From assembly GCF_029911635.1 (NCBI RefSeq), contig NZ_JARYTI010000014.1:54039-118038 (forward strand): a stretch of 64,000 bases of DNA. Reading direction: 5' to 3'. A program made the position numbers and the translations under genes. The stretch comes from Sphingomonas sp. AR_OL41. Its GTDB lineage: Bacteria; Pseudomonadota; Alphaproteobacteria; Sphingomonadales; Sphingomonadaceae. The first letter of the stretch is position 1; each line of letters starts with the position of its first letter. The notes under the pieces were generated by a model. That model saw only the letters and a list, made by a program, of their open reading frames with translations. It did no database searches and was not told the DNA's origin. Of this stretch, positions 44,759 through 53,589 are shown in pieces.

Positions 44759-45727
44759 ATGCAGCCCGCGCTGAGCGACCGCAGCGACCCGCCGCCGGGT
44801 GGACTGGACCATGCGCGCAGGGACGCCTCTCTTGCCCTTGCGCCGATCAGGCTCGCGACGCGCTTTCTGGCCGAGATGCAGACCAGCATCCTGTGCGCGG
44901 GGATCGCGGTGTTTGGCGGCAATCTCGACCGCTTCGCCATCTTCACACTGATCATGCGGCAAAGCGTCGCGCCGCCCGGCGATCCCAGGGCAGTCGGCAT
45001 CTCGATCAACGGGCTCGCCCAGTCGCTGTCCTACCCCTTCGAGTCGATGCGCCGGCATGTCAACGCTCTGCTCGCCGCAGGGCTGTGCGTGCGTGGCCCG
45101 GGCGGCATCGCTGCCGCGCCCGACGCATTGCAGCAGCCTGCGCTGGCGGATGTGATCTTGTTGTCGCACGATTGTTTCGTGCGGCTGGTCGAGGACCTCA
45201 AGCGCTTCGATGTGCCAATGCCCGAGCACCGCGATGTGCCGTACGATTTCATGACCGGCATCAACGCGGCGATCGACCTGATGCTGGCGGTTGCCGACAG
45301 CAACGCGCAGGCGCATGCCGATTGGGCCGAACTCGTCCTGTTCTCGGCCATCCTGTGCGCGAACACGAAGCTTTACATCCACGACCCGGTGCTGGGACGT
45401 CGCTATGCCGATCAGACCGCGATACCGCCGCGCGAACTGTTGCTACCGATCAGTATGCGGCGGGTGGCACTTGCGCTGAGCATGCCGGTGTCAACGGCCC
45501 AGCGCTGGGCATCCCATCTGCAGCGCGACGGTCGTGTCGTCCGGACGCGGGGCGGGCTGCTGGTCAGCGAAGAATGGTTGAACCGTCCCCAAAACGTCGC
45601 GATCAGCACGCAGAGCTATCACAATATCGGCCGGATCCTGCACAGGGTGGCGTCGCAGGGGTTCCCGTTCGAAGAACCGGTGCGTGCATATGCCCGAGGC
45701 CGCCCACCCTCGGTTGCCTTCGCTTAA
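44759..45727 (+). CDS. Putative regulator with two winged-helix domains
   Basis: A 322-residue protein without membrane segments. Two helix-turn-helix-like blocks are visible: ISINGLAQSLSYPFESMRRHVNALLAAGLCVRGPGG near residue 80-120, and ISMRRVALALSMPVSTAQRWASHLQRDGRVVRTRGGLLVSEEW near 230-275. Each has the recognition-helix and wing ('GxxxRxxGG') pattern of winged-helix transcription factors. Between them is a helical domain of about 100 residues. The family is not recognised. It could act as a dimer-like single chain. It follows a small hypothetical gene with which it may form an operon. Confidence 0.65.
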   Translation: MQPALSDRSDPPPGGLDHARRDASLALAPIRLATRFLAEMQTSILCAGIAVFGGNLDRFAIFTLIMRQSVAPPGDPRAVGISINGLAQSLSYPFESMRRHVNALLAAGLCVRGPGGIAAAPDALQQPALADVILLSHDCFVRLVEDLKRFDVPMPEHRDVPYDFMTGINAAIDLMLAVADSNAQAHADWAELVLFSAILCANTKLYIHDPVLGRRYADQTAIPPRELLLPISMRRVALALSMPVSTAQRWASHLQRDGRVVRTRGGLLVSEEWLNRPQNVAISTQSYHNIGRILHRVASQGFPFEEPVRAYARGRPPSVAFA

Positions 45728-45858
45728 GAGCCTGGCGACCCGCCAGCTGCCCGGGGCTGGACGGGCCGCAGCTCGTGGCACGTGGTGGACACACAGCGAC
45801 CCCGGCATTGCAGTCACGGGCGCCTGCCGCACCGCCGACCGAGGCTATTCGCCGATTC

Positions 45859-45872
45859 TTTAACCGGTAACC
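45859..45872. promoter_or_regulatory. Weak look-alike of the LacI operator
   Basis: TTTAACCGGTAACC matches 11 of 14 positions of operator 1 and sits 28 bases before the ATG of a small Cys-rich protein. Chance similarity is possible. Confidence 0.3.
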
Positions 45873-45900
45873 GGGCATTGCCTGTCGAAAGGGGGACGCG

Positions 45901-46200
45901 ATGCGCACATGGATGATTCGCATCAGCATCATATTGCTGGCCATACATTTATGGACGCTGCTGCCAGGACATGGCAAAGGGTGGACGTTCCTTACGGTGC
46001 CGCATCGCGGCGCGGCCGCAGCGCCACCACCATCAAATACGACCGCGCCGCTCGCTCGCCGGCAAGCAGGGCCGCCACAAGACTGCTACAGTCATTACCG
46101 GGCTACCTACGCGAACTGCGCGCGCGGCGATCGCACCTGCCACCTTCATGCCGCAGACATGTGGGATCGGTGCGAGGCCACCGGGGCGTGGTCGGACTGA
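45901..46200 (+). CDS. Small exported Cys-rich protein
   Basis: A 99-residue protein with one hydrophobic N-terminal segment (WMIRISIILLAIHLWTLL) that could be a signal or anchor, a Pro/Ala linker, and a C-terminal 38-residue block with four Cys (DCYSHYRATYANCARGDRTC...DRC) compatible with two disulfides or a metal site. GGGGGAC precedes the ATG. The function is unknown. A weak LacI-operator look-alike lies just upstream. Confidence 0.55.
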   Translation: MRTWMIRISIILLAIHLWTLLPGHGKGWTFLTVPHRGAAAAPPPSNTTAPLARRQAGPPQDCYSHYRATYANCARGDRTCHLHAADMWDRCEATGAWSD

Positions 46201-46310
46201 CGGCAACCTGGCTTCCGCACGCTGGCTCGGCCGCCGCGTCAAGCCGGTGCACGAGGCGCTGGCCCCGCGTCCGCTCGATCAATAGCCGCGGGGCGCGGAG
46301 GCCTGATCCG

Positions 46311-47282
46311 CTAGCCGTGCGGCAGTCGCGCCAGCGATTCCGCGACCATCCGGTCGACGACGTCGGGCATCAGCGTCTCGGCACGCCAGCCGAGTTGCGC
46401 CGATGCCTTGGAAGCGTCGCCGCAATTATAGCTGATGTCGAGCGGGCGAAAGGTTGCCTTGTCGATGTCGACATGGTCGCGCCAGTCGAGGTCGAGCACG
46501 GCAAAGGCACGGGCGACAAATTCCGCCAGGCTACAGGCCTTGCCGGTCGCAACGACATAGTCGTCGGCTGTCTCGCCCTGCAGCATCGACCACATCGCCA
46601 CGACATATTCGGGCGCCCAGCCCCAGTCCCGCGTGATGTCGAGATTGCCCAGCGTCAGCCGGTCGAGCCTGCCCTGCTTGATCGCGCAGGCGCCGTCGAC
46701 GATCTTGCGCGTGACGAACTGGCGTGGCCGCAGCGGCGATTCATGATTGAACAGGATGCCGGTGCAGCCGAACACGCCATAGGCCTCGCGGTAATTGCGC
46801 ACGATCCAGTGCGCGGCGGACTTGGCGACGCCATAGGGGCTGCGCGGCTGGAACGGGGTCTCCTCGGTGGCCGCCGTGCGCACGGTGTCGCCAAAGCATT
46901 CGCTCGAGCCCGCATTGTATAAACGGATCGTCGGATCGAGAAAGCGGATCGCCTCGATCAGGTTGATCGTCGAGACCGTGATGCTCTCGATCGTTTCGAC
47001 AGGCTGGCCGAACGACAGACCGACCGAGCTCTGCCCCGACAGATTATATACCTCGCTCGGCCTGATCTCGGCCAGCGTCGTCAGGATGCTGCGAAAGTCG
47101 GACAGCGTCGCCGAGCACAAGGTCACCTGGTCGCCAACACCGACCGCGGCGAGGCGCGACAGATCCGCCGACGCGATGTTGCGCGACGTGCCAAATACCT
47201 GATAACCCTTATCGACCAGCAGGCGCGCGAGGTAAGCGCCGTCCTGGCCGGAAATGCCACAAATCAGTGCACGCTTGGTCAA
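46311..47282 (-). CDS. gmd: GDP-mannose 4,6-dehydratase
   Basis: A 323-residue extended SDR. The NAD(P)-binding GxxGxxG motif is ALICGISGQDGAYLARLLVDKGYQVFG, the catalytic Tyr/Lys pair is in SPYGVAKSAAHW, and YNAGSSECFGD, NHESPLRPRQFVTRKI and GNLDITRDWGWAPEYV are specific to GDP-mannose dehydratases. It makes GDP-4-keto-6-deoxymannose, the precursor of GDP-fucose, GDP-rhamnose or GDP-perosamine for surface polysaccharide. I choose the TTG at 47282 with a GGGGGAA site upstream; another TTG lies at 47312. The follow-on reductase is not seen in the window. Confidence 0.93.
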   Translation of the reverse strand: MTKRALICGISGQDGAYLARLLVDKGYQVFGTSRNIASADLSRLAAVGVGDQVTLCSATLSDFRSILTTLAEIRPSEVYNLSGQSSVGLSFGQPVETIESITVSTINLIEAIRFLDPTIRLYNAGSSECFGDTVRTAATEETPFQPRSPYGVAKSAAHWIVRNYREAYGVFGCTGILFNHESPLRPRQFVTRKIVDGACAIKQGRLDRLTLGNLDITRDWGWAPEYVVAMWSMLQGETADDYVVATGKACSLAEFVARAFAVLDLDWRDHVDIDKATFRPLDISYNCGDASKASAQLGWRAETLMPDVVDRMVAESLARLPHG

Positions 47283-47437
47283 AGCCGCGATTCCCCCAAA
47301 AATATCCCCCAATCCCCATATAGGCGGAGTCGCGCGCGCGGCGACGTAAAAAGCGTGCGCCGGCTGAAAACGGGACAGTTTGCCGTCATGACGTCGCTGC
47401 CATTGCCGCCGGGCCCAACCGCACGTAGGTCGAGAGG

Positions 47438-47593
47438 ATGTCGATTCGGTCGCTCGCGGGCACGATCCTTGCCTGGAAGTATAATGCCGTCCTGGCGCAC
47501 GTCCCGTCCCGATCGATCCGTCATGCCTATCTGCGCTTCTGGCTGGGCCGCTTCGGCGCGGGGTCCGGCGTGCAGCTCGGCTGTCGCTTCCTG
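47438..47593 (+). pseudogene. Acyltransferase (hexapeptide/WcaF-like) 5' remnant
   Basis: The frame reads SIRSLAGTILAWKYNAVLAH, VPSRSIRHAYLRFWLGRFGAG and VQLGCRFL. This looks like the N-terminus of sugar acetyltransferases of the WcaF/left-handed-helix type, but the hexapeptide repeats that should follow are missing and the frame then turns into unrelated Cys/Arg-rich sequence. I read it as a truncated gene of the adjoining polysaccharide region. The assignment rests on pattern memory. Confidence 0.45.
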
Positions 47594-48082
47594 CGCAGCC
47601 TCGACGCTTGCCGTTGCCGCGCGCTGGTATCGAACCTCGCTGGTTGCGACTTTGGTTACAAAGCGGATCGGTATCGGCCGAGCTGTCGAACCGTGAGGTC
47701 GGCGATCCCGCGGATCATATGCCCGCGTCGGGCATGCTGGACGCAACCGTGGTGCCATCTCGCGGTCGCCGCGCGCCTGGCGTTACTCAGCGCCAAAGCG
47801 AGGTGACCCGGCCGGATTCCTTCCCAAGCCAGCGCCCGTCGGTCGACACTTTCCCAGCGTTCGGGAAACGCCAAGCGAGGTTGGGACAAACGTGGCGGGC
47901 AGTTCTGGAAGATCGCCGCGATCGCAAATCAGTCAGCGGACGCCTTCAATGAGCGCGAGGAGCAGTGACTCGAGGCAGGGTGGCAACCGTCTCAGGCAAT
48001 CGGGTGCCGCCTGACAAGGTCACCGTGGCCAGCAGCGATCATCTTGCGACGGCGGACCGGCGCCTCGTGTCGGCACGCATGA
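47594..48082. other. Gene-poor stretch
   Basis: No coding frame with family motifs was seen between the acyltransferase remnant and the phosphoglucomutase-like gene. It may hold decayed 3' parts of the acyltransferase. Confidence 0.4.
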
Positions 48083-49711
48083 TCACGAAACGACATCCGC
48101 CGCTGCCCGTCCGGTAAACTCCCCGATGCGCGCAATCTGTCGCGCGGCGTCGGCGACGGCCTGCAGCGCGATACCGACATCGAGGTCGAGTGGGCCGTCA
48201 GGAGGTTCATAGCGTTCGAGATGGACGCGCAGCGTCACGCCCTCGCTTGCGGTGTCCGAAAGGCAGAAGACGATCCGCGCATCGTCCTCGAACGACACCC
48301 GAAAACCCTGGCCAGAAGTTAACCAATGGTCGATCGGGTCGCGATAGATGAATTCGTCGGCAGCGAAGATCGTCCGACCATGCGCCGTCGTTCCCGGCAT
48401 GCCGGAGCGCGCGACGCGAAGCGCCGCCATGAGCGCAGCGGCGTCGTGGTGGGCGATGTTCTCATAGTCATGCCGCACATAATAATGCCGGCCATAGGTC
48501 CGCCAGTGGCACCGAACCAGCTCGCCAACACCGGTTCGGCGGCGCGCCAGGATGTTGAGCCACAGCAGAACCGTCCACAGACCGTCCTTGTCGCGGATAT
48601 GAGCGGACCCGATGCCGGCGCCTTCCTCACCGCAGATCGTTACCAGCTCGGCATCGAGCAGGTTGCCGAAGAATTTCCAGCCCGGTGGCGTCTCGAAATA
48701 GTCGATCCCGAGCGCTTGTGCGACCCGGTCGACAGCCCGGCTGGTCGGCATAGAGCGCGCAACCCCCTGAAGGCCGATCGAAAATGCCGGTGCGCAGTCG
48801 GCGTTGGCGACGAGTACCGCCAGCGCATCCGACGGCGCGACGTAAATGCCAGGCCCCATGATCATGGCGCGACCCCCTTCGCCGTCCGACGCGGCGCCGA
48901 AATCGGGTGCGTCCGGCGCCATCATGCGGTCGTAGAACATGCGCGCGTGGACCGGGTTGGGGTCGGGATGCCTCCCGCCAAAGTCGGGCAGTGGCACCGC
49001 ATTGACCACGCTGCCTGCCGGCGCGCCGAGTCGTCGCTCGAGAAGTTCGACCGCATAGGGTCCGGTCGCTGCGTTCATCGCATCGAAAATGACGCGGAAC
49101 CCGTCGGCGATCATGGCGCGGATCAACGGAAAGTCGAACAAGGTCTCCATCAGCCCGGCATAGGCGGCGACCGGATCGACGATCTCGACGATCATATCCC
49201 CCAGCCTGCGCTCGCCCGGCGTATCCAGATCGATCGGGCCGCCGCCCCATGTCAGATAGCGATCGATCACCAGACTGCGCGCATAAATGGCGTCGGTGAC
49301 ACCTTGCCCTGCCGGCGCGCCATCGGCACCGTTGAACCTCATACTGAGATCGCCCTCGGGGTCGGCCGAGTGATGGCCAGCCGACAAGATAAGCCCGCCG
49401 AGCGCATGACGGGCGCGGATCAGCTGCGATGCCGCCGGGCTGGACAGGATCCCGCCCTGCCCCACCACGACCCGGGCAAAGCCGTTTGCCGCCGCCATGC
49501 CGATTACAAGCTGAATGACCTCGGTACTGTAGAACCGGCCGTCGCCCCCCAGAACCAGCACCCGCGCCTTGCACGGCGCGATAACGTCGAACACCGACTG
49601 AATGAAGTTGGCGGCGTAATGCTCCTGGCGGAACACACCGACCTTGCGTCGCAGCCCGGAGGTGCCCGATCGCTGGTCCGCGAAAGGGCGCGTCGTCGTC
49701 GCGATCAACAC
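48083..49711 (-). CDS. Phosphoglucomutase-fold protein with degraded active site (likely pseudoenzyme)
   Basis: This 542-residue protein is a full-length relative of alpha-D-phosphohexomutases of the PGM1 type: PFADQRSGTSGLRRKVGVF, LVLGGDGRFYSTEVIQLVIGMAAANG, VVVGQGGILSSPA, GVARSMPTSRAVDRVA, GWKFFGNLLDAE, HIRDKDGLWTVLLWLNILA. However, the phosphoserine loop (usually T/SASHNPGG) reads SAGHHSAD, with Gly112 in place of Ser; the Mg loop DGDGDR reads DGEGGR (276-281); and the sugar loop GEESFG reads GEEGAG (361-366). Three separate catalytic sites are lost while the fold is intact and the frame unbroken, which suggests selection for a non-catalytic role. The start is GTG at 49711. It lies near gmd, and could regulate or scaffold sugar-phosphate metabolism. 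Confidence 0.85.
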   Translation of the reverse strand: MLIATTTRPFADQRSGTSGLRRKVGVFRQEHYAANFIQSVFDVIAPCKARVLVLGGDGRFYSTEVIQLVIGMAAANGFARVVVGQGGILSSPAASQLIRARHALGGLILSAGHHSADPEGDLSMRFNGADGAPAGQGVTDAIYARSLVIDRYLTWGGGPIDLDTPGERRLGDMIVEIVDPVAAYAGLMETLFDFPLIRAMIADGFRVIFDAMNAATGPYAVELLERRLGAPAGSVVNAVPLPDFGGRHPDPNPVHARMFYDRMMAPDAPDFGAASDGEGGRAMIMGPGIYVAPSDALAVLVANADCAPAFSIGLQGVARSMPTSRAVDRVAQALGIDYFETPPGWKFFGNLLDAELVTICGEEGAGIGSAHIRDKDGLWTVLLWLNILARRRTGVGELVRCHWRTYGRHYYVRHDYENIAHHDAAALMAALRVARSGMPGTTAHGRTIFAADEFIYRDPIDHWLTSGQGFRVSFEDDARIVFCLSDTASEGVTLRVHLERYEPPDGPLDLDVGIALQAVADAARQIARIGEFTGRAAADVVS

Positions 49712-49891
49712 GAAGGCCGCTCACAGCGGTTCACGCCGCGCGGCATGCCGTCGCCTCGTTTCACGGCGGTGTTTACGACCTGATCTCTATTGCGGGCCAA
49801 AGGCGCGCTATGGCGATCGGCGCTCACGCTCGCAAAGCCGCATTGCGCGCGGCGATAAAGGCAGCCGGTCGACCGGGCGCGGAAGCGGCGT

Positions 49892-50092
49892 TCAATTGAC
49901 GGTCGCCGCCGCCGGAACCGGGCCATCTGGGGCGGTGCGGTCGGTGCCAACCATCATGCGCTCGATATTGTCGAGCGTATAGGCGGTCATCAAGGTGCCG
50001 CAGGCAACCGCGATATCCGGCGACAGTTCCTCGCCCTCTTCGGCCTCGAACACGATCACACCGGGATCATCGCGCCACACGAATCTTGCCAT
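49892..50092 (-). CDS. Small conserved protein, copy A of a paralogous pair
   Basis: A 66-residue protein: MARFVWRDDPGVIVFEAEEG, then EELSPDIAVACGTLMTAYTL and DNIERMMVGTDRT. It is acidic with a beta-strand N-terminus and a helical middle, and has no signal. A second gene of the same family lies 2.6 kb downstream (52530-52727), and the DNA is clearly alike. A longer frame starts at 50176, but the homology begins at the ATG at 50092. The function is unknown. Confidence 0.7.
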   Translation of the reverse strand: MARFVWRDDPGVIVFEAEEGEELSPDIAVACGTLMTAYTLDNIERMMVGTDRTAPDGPVPAAATVN

Positions 50093-50717
50093 TCGCTCTC
50101 GTCTCCGATGTCGAGGGGTCGCGCACGATGATAACGCCGCCGCGCGGAGCGCAACTGCCTCACACTCGCCAATCACGCGGCTTGCCCCCGGAAGATATCT
50201 CTTGGTTCATAACGCCAGCGTGACATGAAATACGCAAGGACAAAAAGGATCAACCTTCCAGGGGCGGGTCAGAAAATGCTCAAGACGAGCGCGCGATTCC
50301 CCGGGCACATGGGTACGGCCTGCGGATTTCGACGGCATGCCGCAGACGGCGCGCCTGCTCGACTGCGGTCGTGTCGCAACACCGACGGGCACAAAATCCC
50401 GGGCCGCCGCCAGTCGCCAAGGCGGCCGAGGCAAGGTACAATCGGCACACAGTATCTTCTGCGCATCGGCCGGCGCGGGGGCGCTGCGCTGCGCTTTGGC
50501 AACGGTTCCGCCAGCCAAACTGCGATCGGCGCGGGGCGCTGCGACGCGTGAGTCGGACCGTTCGACCTCTAATGGCGCGTCGCTTGCCCGGGCATGCGAC
50601 CGACAAATTCGGTTTGTGGCGTTCGACAGGCTCGCTGATTTGCCGTGGCGTCGGCACCTTTGCACCTTGCGGGAGACCAGATGACACGCGCGAAGTAAAT
50701 CTCCCCGGGATAACATC
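50093..50717. other. Gene-poor stretch
   Basis: Frames here, including a 317-residue minus-strand frame that covers most of it, are Arg/Ala-rich and motif-free. I see no gene. Confidence 0.4.
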
Positions 50718-51101
50718 GTGAATGAACACGCCAGCACCGCTTTCGTCCGGCCGCAACCATGTCTTTTGCCCGCGATTTCCTGGTTGGCACTGTGTTTTGC
50801 CATGGTAATGGCATTGCTGCGGAAGCCCCCCTGCCGATCAGCGCGCCAGGCGACAAGGTCGAACATATGCTGGCGTTCAGTGTGCTGGCCTTGCTCGTCG
50901 GGCTGGCTCTTCCCGTTATGCCGCTGCCGCCTGTCGCCGGACGCGGTCATTTCTCGCCGCGCTGATCGAAGTTGCGCAGTCGATCCCCGCATTGCAGCGC
51001 GACTGCGACATCCGGGATTAGCTGGCCGACACGGTCGCGTTTGTCGCCATCCTCGCGGCCGGCCATCTGACACGCGCTTTCGGACGGAGGCACCGCTAAT
51101 C
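50718..51101 (+). pseudogene. VanZ-like membrane protein gene, multiply broken
   Basis: Three frames together reconstruct a VanZ-like protein: SWLALCFAMVMALLRKPP in one frame, then SAPGDKVEHMLAFSVLALLVG in the next (from 50759), then LAALIEVAQSIPALQRDCDIRD followed by an in-frame TAG and LADTVAFVAILAAGHL in the third. Intact relatives read ...GDKVEHMLAF...ALIEVxQ...RDCDIRDWLADTVA, so a Trp codon has become TAG besides at least two frameshifts. The role of the family in glycopeptide resistance is not implied for such chromosomal homologues. It sits next to the IS110 element. Confidence 0.7.
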
Positions 51102-51360
51102 GTTGCGAGCCGGGCGTCATGTAATCGAATGTCCGTGTGTGGACGCCCCGCCGGATACAAGGGGTATGTGAGAGATTTTGTTCGCGCAGGTTCAGGTGCT
51201 TCCGTGTGTCCGGCCTACTGATGCAGCCATCATCACGGCTGCTGGCCTGTATGGAGATCGCGGATCGGGTCCATCCCGCAATTGCGCGCTCAAGGCGCAT
51301 GGACATTTCACTGGTTTTCCCGACCCCGTCTTCTGACCGTTGCGCCATACCTCTCTACTG

Positions 51361-52490
51361 ACCTTCCTTGCGTCCCTGACGCCTCAAGCCTTGGCGGGTT
51401 ACGCCGCCACGGCCGGAGCTCTGTAGGATCCACCATGCGCCATCAGCGCCCAGACGATCCTTGCCATCTTGTTTGCCAATGCGACGGTGACCAGCATCCT
51501 TGGCTTGCGCGCGAGCATGCCGGCCAGCCAAGCGCCAGCCTTGTCGGGATCGCGTGCTGCGACCTTGGTCGCTGAGCTTGCCCCGAGGATCAGCAGCCGC
51601 CGCAGGCTTCGTTCGCCCATCTTCGTGGTACGGCCGAGACGTTCCTTGCCACCGCTGGAATGCTGTCTCGGGACAAGTCCAAGCCACGCGGCAAAATCAC
51701 GCCCGCGTTTGAAGGTGGTCGCGGCCGGCGCAAGCGCTACCAATGCAGTTGCAACAACAGGGCCGATGCCTGGGATGGTCATCAGGCGCTGCGCGACGGG
51801 GTCAGCCTTTGCCCGCGTCGCGATCTCTCGATCGAGAAGAGCGATCTGAGATTGGAGCGCTTGCAAGCTCTCTGCGACGATCGCCAGCACCGGTCGGGCC
51901 TCGGCCGGAATGTCAGACGCGGGGTCGCCGATGATCTCGACCAATTTGCCGACGTGGCCCACGCCCTGCCGAACGATGTAGCCAAACTCGGTAAGATGCC
52001 CGCGAAGGGCGTTGATCAGCTGAGTCCGCTGACGCACGAGCAGATCACGCGTACGAAAGACAACAGCCGATGCCTGAGCTTGCGCGCTCTTGCCTTGTAC
52101 AAAGCGCATCGTCGGACGCGGCGCGGCTTCGCAGATCGCCTCGGCATCAGCCATGTCGTTCTTCTGCCGCTTCACAAAAGGCTTCACATAGGCAGGAGGA
52201 ATGAGCCGCGTGTCGTGACCCACAGCGGCGATCTCGCGCGCCCAGTAATGCGCGCTCGCACATGCCTCCATCGCCACAATGCATCGCGGCAATTTTGCAA
52301 AATATGGCAGAACCTGATCACGACGCAGCTTCTTGCGAACGATCACGCTGCCACTCGCATCCGAGCCGTGAATCTGAAAAACCGACTTGGCCAAATCGAT
52401 GCCGACTGTGCTAATCTCACCCATGGACGCCTCCTGCAGTGGTGTTTTAACACCTCCACTTTGGCACATCGATGCCGTCAGGGGGCGTCC
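51361..52490 (-). mobile_element. IS110-family insertion sequence (ends approximate)
   Basis: Bounds are set by the flanking sequence around the transposase; IS110 elements lack clear terminal inverted repeats and target duplications, and I could not fix exact ends. Confidence 0.6.
51399..52424 (-). CDS. IS110-family transposase (DEDD type)
   Basis: A 341-residue transposase. The N-terminal RuvC-like DEDD domain has GIDLAKSVFQIHG, VAMEACASAHYWAR and QKNDMADAEAICEA; the C-terminal Tnp_20 domain has TIPGIGPVVATALVAL, FKRGRDFAAWLGLVPRQHSSGGKERLG and KMGERSLRRLLILGA. The ATG at 52424 is preceded by AGGAGGCG. The frame is intact, so the element may be active. It inserted between the two paralogous 66-residue genes, next to the VanZ-like pseudogene. 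Confidence 0.93.
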   Translation of the reverse strand: MGEISTVGIDLAKSVFQIHGSDASGSVIVRKKLRRDQVLPYFAKLPRCIVAMEACASAHYWAREIAAVGHDTRLIPPAYVKPFVKRQKNDMADAEAICEAAPRPTMRFVQGKSAQAQASAVVFRTRDLLVRQRTQLINALRGHLTEFGYIVRQGVGHVGKLVEIIGDPASDIPAEARPVLAIVAESLQALQSQIALLDREIATRAKADPVAQRLMTIPGIGPVVATALVALAPAATTFKRGRDFAAWLGLVPRQHSSGGKERLGRTTKMGERSLRRLLILGASSATKVAARDPDKAGAWLAGMLARKPRMLVTVALANKMARIVWALMAHGGSYRAPAVAA

Positions 52491-52529
52491 ACCCCAACGC
52501 TCCCGACGTCCCGCGCCGTGCGAATCGGA

Positions 52530-52727
52530 TTACTTGGCCTTCGCCGCCGACATCGGTCGTTCTCGCAAGGTCCGATCGGTTTCGACCATCATCCGCTCGA
52601 TATTGTCGAGCGAATAAGCCGTCATGAGCGTGCCGCAAGCAATCGCCATCTCGGGCGAAAGCTCCTCGCCATCGCTCGCTTCGAAAACGATGACGCCAGG
52701 GTCATCACGCCAAACGAATCTCGCCAC
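52530..52727 (-). CDS. Small conserved protein, copy B of a paralogous pair
   Basis: A 65-residue protein (VARFVWRDDPGVIVFEASDG, then EELSPEMAIACGTLMTAYSL and DNIERMMVETDRT) almost identical in its core to copy A at 49892-50092. The start is GTG at 52727. Homology stops before the extended frame at 52814. The two genes bracket the VanZ-like pseudogene and IS110. Confidence 0.7.
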   Translation of the reverse strand: MARFVWRDDPGVIVFEASDGEELSPEMAIACGTLMTAYSLDNIERMMVETDRTLRERPMSAAKAK

Positions 52728-53246
52728 ACGATCCCCCAGCTGGATGCAGCGTCGACGCAATGCGCGCCGGATTTGCCGTCCGACGGCCCCTTCCCCCGGA
52801 GACTTACACAACATCGATTAACCAACTCATGCCACGAGCTGGATGTCGGATAAAGTGAATTTGTAGCATTCACTTGCGTTTATTGTGATTTCAACAAAAG
52901 CGCCGCCGCGCGATCACTCTACGGCATAATGCAAATTTCTTGCTGCTCGGAGGTGCGGCGGTCGTCCGCGAGGCCGCATCGCGACACAGTGAGGGCAGGC
53001 CGACGGCACGGCGACCGCCGCACGAATGGCGGGTCGCGATCTGACGCGGACCGATGGCGTCGGACAGCATGCTTGCCCCTAATCCAGCTGCGTCGATCAA
53101 CCTCTGCGATTCGCAACCGCGCCTAGCACTATTCTGGCAATTTCATGATTTTTGAGATTCGCTCGGTCACATGCTCCCCGTTTCCTGGACCGCTTTGAGT
53201 TGGAAGATTCCAGTTTAGGATGGGGGGCCAGGTGACGGAGTGAGCA
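52728..53246. other. Stretch up to IS3 remnant
   Basis: No gene recognised. The last 60 bases before the IS3 orfA probably contain that element's left end. Confidence 0.4.
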
Positions 53247-53512
53247 ATGAAGAGATCGAGATTCAGCGAGGCGCTGATTGCGTTCGTGTTGAAGCAGGCC
53301 GAGGACGGCACGACGATCGGTGAGGTATGTCGCAAGGCCGAGATCAGCAACGCGACATTATATGTGTGGCGCGAGCAGTCCGCCAGGCTAATGCCGTCGG
53401 AGATGCGTCGGCTGCACAACTCGAGGATGAGAACGCGAAGCTGAAGCGGCTGGTGGCGGACCCGTCGCTCGACAAGGCGATGCTGCAGGATGTCGTCTCG
53501 CGAGAGCTCTGA
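53247..53512 (+). pseudogene. IS3-family transposase OrfA, frameshifted
   Basis: The frame begins MKRSRFSEALIAFVLKQAED, continuing GTTIGEVCRKAEISNATLYVW, a typical IS3 OrfA helix-turn-helix. After MPSEMRRL the homology moves to another frame (QLEDENAKLKRLVADPSLDK, then AMLQDVVSREL), which needs a one-base deletion near 53417. An OrfA of about 88 residues is otherwise complete. The catalytic OrfB is absent because an IS5-type element begins immediately afterwards. Confidence 0.8.
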
Positions 53513-53589
53513 GAGCCTGAGCAGAAAGTGGTTGAGCGATATCAGTAGGTTGTGATTCACCGTCGTTGTCGAGACGATAGGAGAAGAAG

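Noticed and set aside
48326..49783. 485-codon plus-strand open frame opposite the phosphoglucomutase-like gene
   Set aside because: Antisense shadow; the minus frame shows clear homology over its full length.
50207..51160. 317-codon minus-strand open frame
   Set aside because: Arg/Ser-rich without motifs, and it runs antisense over the VanZ-like remnant.
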